Shown: in pieces, positions 5,874-11,891 of the stretch
Layout: each line of letters opens with the position of its first letter
How positions within the stretch are numbered: position 1 is the stretch's first letter
Source of the DNA: STC-54 sp964504665
Lineage (GTDB): Bacteria; Patescibacteriota; Microgenomatia; Daviesbacterales; UBA10151
DNA: 11,898 nucleotides
Assembly (NCBI GenBank): GCA_964504665.1
Contig: CAZDEH010000028.1
Location: 1 to 11,898, forward strand
Reading direction: 5' to 3'
Program-made: the position numbers and the translations under genes
The notes under the pieces: generated by a model
Told to the model about the DNA's origin: nothing
Database searches by the model: none
Seen by the model: only the letters and a program-made list of their open reading frames with translations

Positions 5874-7976
5874 TTAATTTTTCTGGCTACCACTATCGTC
5901 TACCACCTCTCCCTCAACAGCCTCCCCTTTATCTGCTTTACCCGCTTCGCCGCGCCCTGCGTCGCCGCTGGCGCGAGGCGAGCCATCTTTTTCCTCAGAA
6001 GCAATTTCTTCTTCAGGTTTAATCTCAGGTTCCTGTTGATCTTGATCATCTGTGTTTGGTTGTTGACCTGTTTTTTCATACATAGTTTGACCAAATTTAG
6101 ACAAGGCGTCTGATAAACTTTCACTTTTGCTTTTAATCTCATCTTTATCACCTTTAATTACAGCTTCTTGAAGCTCTTTAATTTTCCCTTCCAAATCCTC
6201 TTTCGTTTCAACCGGCATCTTATCTCCTGCATCTTTAATAGATCTCTCGGTGGTGTAAATTAAGGTATCAGCCTGATTTTTAATCTCAATTTCTTCTTTT
6301 TTCTTTTTATCTTCTTCCGCATGGGCTTCTGCTTCTTTAGCCATCCTCTCTGCATCTTCTTTACTCAAACCGGTGGAACCGGTAATGGTGATTTTTTGTT
6401 CTTTTCCGGTGGCTTTATCTTTGGCCGAGACATTCAAAATACCGTTAGCATCGATGTCAAAAGTAACTTCCACTTGTGGTACCCCTCTTGGGGCTGGTGG
6501 AATACCATCCAGTATAAATCTTCCCAATGTCTTATTATCAGCAGCCATTTCCCGCTCTCCTTGCAACACATTAATTTCTACCTGAGTTTGGTTATCAGCT
6601 GCAGTTGAGAAAATCTCTGTTTTAGAAGTGGGGATGGTGGAATTTCTGTTTATCAGAGGAGTTCTAACCCCCCCTAAAGTTTCAATTCCAAGAGTCAAAG
6701 GAGTCACATCCAAGAGTAACACGTCTTTAACTTCTCCTCCTAATACTCCACCTTGAATAGCCGCCCCCACTGCTACCACTTCATCAGGGTTAATCCCTTT
6801 ATGTGGCTCTTTACCAAAGAAATCCTGAACCAGCTTTTGCACCAGTGGCATTCTGGTCATCCCACCTACCAAAATTACCTCATCAACCTTAGATGGTTCT
6901 ATTTTGGCATCTTTTAGGGCAGCTTTAACAGCCACAAAAGATTTATCAATTAAGTCTTTAACTAAATCTTCCAGTTTTGCCCGGGATAATTTCATCTCCA
7001 AATGTTTTGGACCCGTTGCATCAGCAGTTACGAATGGAATAGAAATTTCTGCCTCAGTAGAAGAAGATAGTTCAATCTTGGCTTTTTCAGCACCATCGCG
7101 CAGCCGTTGCAGAGCTTGTCTGTCTGATTTTAGATCAATCCCCTGTTCTTTTTTGAACTCATCAGCCATATAATCAATAATTTTTTGCTCAANNNNNNNN
7201 NNTCTCCTCCTAAATGAGTATCCCCATTAGTGGATTTTACCTCAAATACACCATCACCAAGCTCTAAAATAGAGACGTCAAAAGTTCCTCCTCCCAAATC
7301 ATAGACAGCTATGGTATGGGCATTCTTTTTATCCAGACCATAAGCCAGAGCAGCAGCAGTTGGTTCATTAATAATTCTTTGTACATTTAGTCCTGCTATC
7401 TCTCCTGCCTGTTTAGTGGCCTGACGTTGGGCATCATCAAAATAAGCCGGAACCGTAATCACTGCATCTGTCACTTTTTCACCTAAATAAGACTCTGCAT
7501 CTACTTTGATTTTCTGCAAAATCTGGGCGGAAATTTCCTGAGGGGTATATTCATGACCATCAATATCCACGATAGCCATGTCATTTTTGCCTTTTTTAAT
7601 GGTGTAGGGGAGCCATTTAATATCTCTTTGTACTTCAGGATCAGTATATTTTCTTCCCATGAGTCTTTTTATTGAGAAAATTGTTCTTTTTGGCTTAAGT
7701 ACTAATTGTCTTTTGGCAACGTCTCCAACAACGTGATCTATCGGATCAACTACCGATGGAATAACATTTCTTCCTTCGNNNNNNNNNNATTGTTTCTTTA
7801 GGATTAACCACTGATTGTCTTTTGGCTACCCTTCCCACAATATTTTTGACAGGGTTAGCAACAGAAGGAATAATATTTTCTCCTTCTGCAGAGTGGATGA
7901 CTTTAGGTTTTCCACCTTCCATCACTGCTACACAAGAATTAGTTGTTCCTAAATCTATACCTATAATTTTAGCCAT
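5874..7976 (-). CDS. dnaK: Hsp70 chaperone DnaK, broken in the assembly by two scaffold gaps
   Basis: ATP-dependent chaperone. Three contig pieces cover it. Piece 1 (7976-7789) starts MAKIIGIDLGTTNSCVAV, the first phosphate-binding loop, and covers residues 1-62. Piece 2 (7777-7203) runs from residue 31 to about 222, with IFSIKRLMGRKY, NEPTAAALAYG, VYDLGGGTFDVSIL and NGDTHLGG. Piece 3 (7192-5877) resumes at FEQKIIDYMADEF and contains VILVGGMTRMP, LLLDVTPLTLGIETLGG (linker and substrate domain), then the helical lid. Joined, the protein is about 662 residues, slightly long for the family because of an acidic disordered tail. The frame breaks coincide with the N runs, so I call the gene intact, not a pseudogene. 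Pieces 1 and 2 overlap over residues 31-62 but disagree. It starts 3 nt after the zinc-ribbon gene, with AAGGG about 10 nt before ATG as ribosome site. Confidence 0.95.
5944..5983. repeat. GC-rich imperfect palindrome inside the dnaK tail
   Basis: GCTTCGCCGCGCC (5944-5956) pairs with GGCGCGAGGCGAGC (5970-5983) apart from one extra base in the first arm and two in the second, around a 13-nt loop. Counted by hand, 37 of 45 bases in 5941-5985 are G or C, against mostly AT-rich surroundings. It is translated in frame as SPRASGDAGRGEAG in the disordered C-terminus of DnaK. Confidence 0.65.
7193..7202. other. Scaffold gap in dnaK, true size probably 5 nt
   Basis: Upstream the protein reads THLGG followed by GA of a D/E codon. 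Downstream it resumes with TT of a Phe codon, then EQKII. The family sequence HLGG-D/E-D-F needs exactly 5 missing bases, which also reconciles the two reading frames. Confidence 0.75.
7779..7788. other. Scaffold gap in dnaK joining two non-identical versions of codons 31-62
   Basis: The contig to the right ends at codon 63 and the contig to the left begins at codon 31. Both encode residues 31-62, but with only 19 of 32 identical amino acids and many synonymous differences. The gap is therefore negative in alignment terms. Confidence 0.8.
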
Positions 7977-7979
7977 ATC

Positions 7980-8168
7980 TTAATTCCCTTCTTTAGTTGT
8001 AAGTTCTACTTTCTCACATTTAGGACATCTATAAGCATAGATATATTCTCCACCTAAGCTCAGGGTTTCAGCAAATTTCACCCCTAAAGGTTTACCTTTC
8101 GCCCACATCTGACCGTACTGTGTGATAAACCCTTTTTCCATTTCTGCTTGATCATTTGGACATTTCAT
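7980..8168 (-). CDS. Small zinc-ribbon-like protein between grpE and dnaK
   Basis: 62 residues. It begins MKCPNDQAEMEKGFI and ends with AYRCPKCEKVEL. The layout (an N-terminal CPxx, 'ME-KG-I', a central Trp, and a C-terminal CPxC) resembles small zinc-ribbon proteins of the DUF6487 type. The first knuckle has lost its second cysteine: position 6 is Asp, so only three Cys (3, 48, 51) remain. Metal binding is therefore doubtful or incomplete. Function unknown. It sits 5 nt after grpE and 3 nt before dnaK, inside the HrcA-controlled operon, which suggests co-expression with the chaperones and perhaps a related role. No strong ribosome site is visible; an AAGAAAGAAAAC purine stretch precedes the ATG. 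Confidence 0.75.
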   Translation of the reverse strand: MKCPNDQAEMEKGFITQYGQMWAKGKPLGVKFAETLSLGGEYIYAYRCPKCEKVELTTKEGN

Positions 8169-8173
8169 ATTTT

Positions 8174-8644
8174 TTAGTTTTCTTTCTTACCAACCACTAC
8201 TTTGGCTGGTCTAATTATTTTACCATTTATATTATAACCGTTTTGTAAAATTTCTAAAACCTTGTTGTTTTCACCCTCTCTGGTTTCTACTGCTTCTGCA
8301 ACTGACGGATCATATTCATCCATGGGTTGAAGATGTATTGCTTGTAATCCTTCTTCTTCTAAAACCTTTTTAAACTCTTTAACTGCCAACTCCACTCCTT
8401 TGTACCAACCTGATTGTTTCTCTTCTTCACTAGCTCCACCTAAAGCAGTATCCAAATGATCCAGTGTAGGCAAAATCCTCATAATTAAATCTCCACTCAC
8501 CCATTTAGTTAACTCTGACCTACCATCGGCTATTCTTTTTTCCAAATTATGATAATCTGCCACCGCCCGCTTCAGTTGATCTTCTAAAACTTGCACTTTT
8601 TGTGCCAGTTCATCTAGCTGATTATTTTCTTGTTTTTTAGCCAT
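8174..8644 (-). CDS. grpE: GrpE nucleotide exchange factor
   Basis: 156 residues. It releases ADP from DnaK and so resets the chaperone cycle; the active form is a dimer. The N-terminal part (about 8-45) is a coiled coil (LDELAQKVQVLEDQLKRAVADYHNLEKR). The family segment ILPTLDHLDTAL follows (about 58-69), then VKEFKKVLEEEGLQAI, the DEYDPSVAEAV loop of the beta-wing and the terminal NGYNINGKIIRPAKVVVGK strands. It is a little shorter than E. coli GrpE (about 197) because of a short N-terminal tail. The ATG lies inside the end of hrcA (8-bp overlap). A clear ribosome site AGGGGG sits about 11 nt upstream within hrcA, in contrast to the leaderless first gene of the operon. Confidence 0.96.
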   Translation of the reverse strand: MAKKQENNQLDELAQKVQVLEDQLKRAVADYHNLEKRIADGRSELTKWVSGDLIMRILPTLDHLDTALGGASEEEKQSGWYKGVELAVKEFKKVLEEEGLQAIHLQPMDEYDPSVAEAVETREGENNKVLEILQNGYNINGKIIRPAKVVVGKKEN

Positions 8645-9374
8645 TTTTTATTAATCCCCCTGCTTCATTTAATACTCCCCCCACATATTTTAAGTATGGT
8701 ATAACAATAGGAAAGTTTAATCTATTTGGTCCTACTATACCAATTATCCCCGGATCAACTCTACCTGTTTCAAAATTTAAAAAAGCAAAACTGGTAGGCA
8801 GTAAATATTCATAGTCTGTTTCCTCTCCAAAAATAATATGTAAAGGTTCAGTACCCTTAGCTAGTCCAATCACTTTTTGCAAAATAGAGGATTCATCCAA
8901 CATTGATAATACAAACCTGGTCACCTCAATATCAAAAAATTCAGGCAGGTCTAAAATATTAGCTGCGCCAGTATAATAAACATCGTCCCCATTAATGGCA
9001 ATAGCCAAAGTATCACATTTGTCTGCTAATGACTTAGTTGCGACATGCACCATTTTGTTAAACTGGCTCCTGGCATCCATCATCTGTTGCCTAATATTAA
9101 CCTCATCTACCACAGACAATTCTTTTTCCTTCATTAACTCATTGATATATAACCTAAAACCCATGGTGGTAGGTACACGCCCGCTACTCACATGCGGTTG
9201 TTTCAAAAAACCCATCTCTGTTAAAGTAACCATTTCGTTTCTGATGGTGGCAGGAGAGATCCCCAAAGTACAATTTTTTTCAATAGTATCAGAAGCTATT
9301 GCTTCACCTGTTTTAACATAAAGTTCAATAATAACTTTTAGTAATTGTTTTTGTCTTTCAGATAAGTCTGACAT
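8637..9374 (-). CDS. hrcA: HrcA heat-inducible transcription repressor, short form
   Basis: Repressor that binds CIRCE operators and is kept active by chaperones in other bacteria. The N-terminal winged helix (about 1-75) contains the typical GISPATIRNEMVTLTEMGFLKQPH and SGRVPTTMGFRLYI stretches. The rest is the dimerisation and ligand-sensing-like part, ending with IIGIVGPNRLNFPIVIPYLKYV. At 245 residues it is about 100 shorter than Bacillus HrcA (about 340); the shortening is in the middle domain, while both ends are recognisable. First gene of the operon. ATG 9374 lies 9 nt after the -10 box and within 2 nt of the operator, so the mRNA should have almost no leader. It probably represses its own operon. 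Confidence 0.94.
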   Translation of the reverse strand: MSDLSERQKQLLKVIIELYVKTGEAIASDTIEKNCTLGISPATIRNEMVTLTEMGFLKQPHVSSGRVPTTMGFRLYINELMKEKELSVVDEVNIRQQMMDARSQFNKMVHVATKSLADKCDTLAIAINGDDVYYTGAANILDLPEFFDIEVTRFVLSMLDESSILQKVIGLAKGTEPLHIIFGEETDYEYLLPTSFAFLNFETGRVDPGIIGIVGPNRLNFPIVIPYLKYVGGVLNEAGGLIKNG

Positions 9375-9375
9375 A

Positions 9376-9402
9376 TTAGCAGTAATATACCAAGACTGCT
9401 AA
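9376..9402. promoter_or_regulatory. CIRCE operator (HrcA binding site)
   Basis: Minus strand: TTAGCAGTC-N9-TACTGCTAA. The arms are inverted repeats matching at 8 of 9 positions, with the CIRCE spacing of 9. The classic form is TTAGCACTC-N9-GAGTGCTAA; here the arms read GCAGT instead of GCACT. It covers the -10 box and most of the spacer of the hrcA promoter, so binding would block RNA polymerase. Confidence 0.88.
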
Positions 9403-9412
9403 ATATTGTCAA
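9384..9412 (-). promoter_or_regulatory. hrcA operon promoter
   Basis: Perfect TTGACA (9407-9412), 17-bp spacer, TATATT (9384-9389). The predicted start is about 9377, so ATG 9374 would follow after about 3 nt. The TGA inside TTGACA is also the stop codon of the upstream DHH gene. Confidence 0.85.
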
Positions 9413-10431
9413 GAGTTTATTAAATGTTTTGAAATAAGCTTGCTTAACCTTATCTTAATTTCATCAAAATCCCCCACAACTTCTGCCCTACAAGCATTTA
9501 GATGTCCCCCACCATTACCGCCAATTTCTTTGAGCATCTTAGGCAAATCAATCTTATTAGTTAAATTATTTCCCCTGGCAGAAATAACAATTTTACCAAG
9601 GGCTTCCTCATAAACCATAAAACCCCGCGGATACCCTTTTACAGTCCTGGCAACCTCTTCCTGAAAAGCCTCTTTTAAGATAGATAATTTATGTGAATTA
9701 ATTCCATCTTGTTGTAATTTGGCATAGGGCATAAATAAAAATTGGGTTTGAAGTTCAGCATTATATTCACAATTAATTATTCCATAAGCCAACATTTCCA
9801 TATAATCTCTGGTTCTTGAAAAAAAGAATTTATCCACAATTTCCAAAAAACTAGCACCTTTATCTAGCAGTTTTGCTGCTAATTTCATAGTTTCCGGCTG
9901 AAAGCTCCACTTAAAATTACCAGTATCTCCCACAATAGCAGCATAGCCTAAGTTAGCAAGATTTTTATCAATAAACTCCTCCGGTATAATCTCTGTCAAA
10001 ATAACTTCTGCTGTAGAGCTTAGTCTCTTTTGCAATGTCCAAGTACCTAATTTTTCCGGATTATTCAGATGATGATCGATATGAACCACTTTTTTATAAA
10101 ATGACAAATTAGGCTTTCGTAAGGGACTTTTCTCGTCATAATATTGAACTAAATTAGTGCCGTCAATTAAAACTAGCACATCAAAATTTTTACCAAACAG
10201 AGCCTCTCTGGTATCACCAAATATAATCTCATTAAAATATGGCAAAAAGGAATAATAATCTTTTTCTTCTTCTGAGAGAGTATTGCTTTGCATTAAAGTC
10301 ACTTTTTTCTTCAAAGATTCAAGGTATTTTGTTAAAATCAAGCCAGATCCTAACGAGTCAAAATCCACCGGACGTGAGGCAATAATTAATACAGTTTTAT
10401 CTTGTTTAATATAATCCTGAAAAGAATCCAT
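9409..10431 (-). CDS. DHH/DHHA1 family phosphoesterase (NrnA-like)
   Basis: 340 residues. Related to NrnA, which degrades oligoribonucleotides from the 5' end or dephosphorylates pAp using Mn2+. Motif I is SRPVDFDSLGSG (19-30) with Asp23 and Asp25. A second metal ligand is in LIDGTN (Asp90). The name-giving DHH is at 119-121 (IDHHLNN), and a GDTGNF motif follows at about 167-172. The C-terminal DHHA1 domain ends with the substrate-binding GGNGGGHLNACRAEV. In typical NrnA a His begins motif I (HxxPDGDA); the aligned position here is Ser19, so the metal site is altered and the exact substrate uncertain. ATG 10431 has no ribosome site and a TAAGAT box 8 nt upstream. Its TGA stop is embedded in the hrcA -35 box. 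It may be transcribed alone or by readthrough from the deacetylase gene. Confidence 0.88.
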   Translation of the reverse strand: MDSFQDYIKQDKTVLIIASRPVDFDSLGSGLILTKYLESLKKKVTLMQSNTLSEEEKDYYSFLPYFNEIIFGDTREALFGKNFDVLVLIDGTNLVQYYDEKSPLRKPNLSFYKKVVHIDHHLNNPEKLGTWTLQKRLSSTAEVILTEIIPEEFIDKNLANLGYAAIVGDTGNFKWSFQPETMKLAAKLLDKGASFLEIVDKFFFSRTRDYMEMLAYGIINCEYNAELQTQFLFMPYAKLQQDGINSHKLSILKEAFQEEVARTVKGYPRGFMVYEEALGKIVISARGNNLTNKIDLPKMLKEIGGNGGGHLNACRAEVVGDFDEIKIRLSKLISKHLINS

Positions 10432-10439
10432 AAGCTGTT

Positions 10440-10469
10440 ATCTTACTATTTCAGTCGTCCATCTGTCCA
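10440..10469 (-). promoter_or_regulatory. Possible promoter of the DHH gene, -35 within a palindrome
   Basis: TGGACA (10464-10469, five of six to TTGACA), 18-bp spacer, TAAGAT (10440-10445), then 8 nt to ATG 10431. The -35 is one arm end of the palindrome at 10464-10484. Confidence 0.45.
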
Positions 10470-10484
10470 CCTGTCAGGTGGACA
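10464..10484. repeat. Perfect 10-bp-arm palindrome between the deacetylase and DHH genes
   Basis: TGTCCACCTG, one central T, then its exact reverse complement CAGGTGGACA. Two direct octamers, GTCCATCT (10457-10464) and GTCCACCT (10465-10472), overlap it. There is no T-run on either side, so it is not a classic terminator. A related partial copy is at the right edge of the window. Confidence 0.75.
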
Positions 10485-10494
10485 ATGCGTACAC

Positions 10495-11202
10495 CTACCT
10501 TAAGACCAATCTAGTAAAGCCTTCTGCGTATTCATAACCTCCCTTTTCCCCAATTTCCCGGAGTCGTTTACTGAGCCATATTTCAGTTTCTTTTGGATTA
10601 TCAATTTGACTTTTATGCTTTAAAATAGACTGCACTTTAGTCTTAAAAAAACCTGAAACATCAACATAAAATGTAGGATGGTTAAAGTTAAAAAGATACA
10701 TTTCTAATACTTTATGCGGCTGTAAACCTTCTTCGATGTGTTCAGGAAAAGATGTTAAATCACGGGCTAAGGGGTAGACTGCATCTATAGTTGCAGTACC
10801 TGTTTTCCGATGATCATTATGATTAATAGAAGCAAGACCATCACTGATTTCATAAATCCAGGTTGGATCATGGGTGAAAACAATATCAGGTTTTATTTTC
10901 CTGATGAATCTCACAATTTCTTCTTTTAAGTGTAAGTCTGCTTCGAGTTCTCCATCCCCATGATCCAAGAAAAAAACTTCTTTTACTCCAATTACTTTAG
11001 CTGCTTTAAGCTGCTCTTTTTTTCTGACTTTAATTAATTTATCAGATTTAATATCACTCCCCCTGCTACCTCTAGCCCCATTAGTACAAATTAAATAATA
11101 AGCAGTTGCCCCCTCAAATACATATTTAGCCACAGTTCCTCCACAACCAAACTCAGCATCATCAGGATGTGCCACCACAACTAAAATAGTTCTTTCTTTC
11201 AT
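10495..11202 (-). CDS. PIG-L / LmbE family deacetylase
   Basis: 235 residues from ATG 11202. Zinc-dependent hydrolases of this fold remove N-acetyl groups from sugar conjugates (GlcNAc-PI, mycothiol and bacillithiol precursors, others). The substrate here cannot be told. The zinc motif AHPDDAEFGCGGT is at residues 11-23 right after the first strand, FLDHGDGEL lies mid-protein, and SINHNDHRKTG supplies the further His/Asp ligand motif. The C-terminal part (NHPTFYVDVSGFFKTKVQSI) matches family layout. The open frame extends to 11298, but that 32-residue extension (MINTYFVIMRSEAIK...) is unlike the family. ATG 11202 lies directly before the conserved first strand and 7 nt after a promoter-like -10 box, so it is chosen. 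No signal peptide; cytoplasmic. Confidence 0.9.
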   Translation of the reverse strand: MKERTILVVVAHPDDAEFGCGGTVAKYVFEGATAYYLICTNGARGSRGSDIKSDKLIKVRKKEQLKAAKVIGVKEVFFLDHGDGELEADLHLKEEIVRFIRKIKPDIVFTHDPTWIYEISDGLASINHNDHRKTGTATIDAVYPLARDLTSFPEHIEEGLQPHKVLEMYLFNFNHPTFYVDVSGFFKTKVQSILKHKSQIDNPKETEIWLSKRLREIGEKGGYEYAEGFTRLVLR

Positions 11203-11209
11203 TGGAAGA

Positions 11210-11237
11210 ATGATACAACTAAGATCAAACTTTTCAA
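11210..11237 (-). promoter_or_regulatory. Promoter of the PIG-L gene, predicted leaderless
   Basis: TTGAAA (11232-11237, five of six to consensus), 16-bp spacer, TATCAT (11210-11215), then 7 nt to ATG 11202. It supports the shorter start. Confidence 0.5.
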
Positions 11238-11367
11238 AGACTCTAAAGAAGCTCTTTATCGCTTCACTCCTCATAATGACAAAATATGTATTAATCATTT
11301 GAGATTTTGTTATTTTATTTATGTGTATCTATTTATATTTCCCTTAACACCCCAGTACAATAAACAC

Positions 11368-11396
11368 TCGATATTTTAAGATAGTTTATTTATCAT
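11368..11396 (+). promoter_or_regulatory. Possible promoter of the small membrane protein gene
   Basis: TCGATA (11368-11373, four of six), 17-bp spacer, TATCAT (11391-11396), 7 nt to ATG 11404: the same -10 sequence and spacing as on the divergent PIG-L gene. Confidence 0.45.
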
Positions 11397-11403
11397 AATA
11401 CTA

Positions 11404-11622
11404 ATGACTCAAGCTTCTGGCTTATCACAAGACGTAAAAACTATCATAACTATTTTCCTTCTTATATTTCTCTATCCTGCAGGATTAATATTAATGTGGA
11501 TTTGGATGAAGTGGCCTTTGTGGCTTAAGCTACTTTTATCTAGTATTCTGATTCTAGGGTTTATTTTATTACTACTGATTTTTGGTTCATCTGCTTTTTT
11601 TATACTAAATTACAATTCGTAA
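11404..11622 (+). CDS. Small two-helix membrane protein of unknown function
   Basis: 72 residues. A short polar N-terminus (MTQASGLSQD) is followed by two hydrophobic helices (about 13-34 and 39-60) separated by a tight turn containing MKWPLW. The first helix carries YPAGLILMW. I associate short proteins with this YP-GL-LMW...KWPLW pattern with Candidate Phyla Radiation genomes, but know no function for them. No catalytic residues and no partner gene nearby. The coding call rests on membrane-protein composition, a sensible start codon and the promoter spacing, not on a recognised family. Transcribed away from the PIG-L gene. Confidence 0.65.
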   Translation: MTQASGLSQDVKTIITIFLLIFLYPAGLILMWIWMKWPLWLKLLLSSILILGFILLLLIFGSSAFFILNYNS

Positions 11623-11659
11623 AAAAATCGTTTCAACTTTTACACCCATAAATTACTAT

Positions 11660-11675
11660 TGTCCAAAAAGAAAAG
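11660..11675 (+). repeat. Short repeated intergenic element, copy 3 (core only)
   Basis: TGTCC followed by AAAAAGAAAAG, matching the minus-strand core of the copy at 3603-3634 except for three missing bases. It lies 37 nt downstream of a stop codon and in the same orientation as that gene, as in the other two copies. Confidence 0.35.
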
Positions 11676-11791
11676 ATTACAATTTTTATTCCTTCAAGAT
11701 ATGCTTGTTTTGAGGCTTAAACATACCCATTTATAACTTAACCAATAGACACTAGCTTTTTAAAATACTTAAAAATGTTTCTTGGGGAATC

Positions 11792-11812
11792 TTCCTTCGA
11801 CTTCGCTCAGAA
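11792..11812. repeat. REP-like motif
   Basis: CCTTCGACTTCGCTCAG at 11794-11810 flanked by TT and AA. On the other strand it reads CTGAGCGAAGTCGAAGG, a short hairpin-forming intergenic repeat I recognise from many unrelated bacterial genomes. Single copy in this window. Confidence 0.5.
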
Positions 11813-11871
11813 TAAACTACCCGACCAACCATCTTCATTTTCTTTTTCTTTTTACCTCTGTTTATTAATTA

Positions 11872-11891
11872 TACGCATACTGGTGGACGTC
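11872..11891. repeat. Partial copy of the palindromic element at the right edge
   Basis: TACGCAT (11872-11878) and GGTGGAC (11882-11888) recur in the same order on the minus strand at 10491-10475, where a left palindrome arm lies between them. This copy lacks that arm. Confidence 0.45.

Noticed and set aside
5900..6608. Open frames overlapping the dnaK tail on both strands
   Set aside because: Shadows of a clear DnaK frame; compositions are not protein-like and none has a start signal.
11203..11298. Longer start for the PIG-L deacetylase
   Set aside because: The extra residues are unlike the family, and a promoter-like pair of boxes lies inside this stretch, 7 nt before ATG 11202.
11751..11861. 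Short minus-strand frame at the right end (about 28 codons)
   Set aside because: It runs through the REP-like motif and has no ribosome site, promoter or recognisable sequence.
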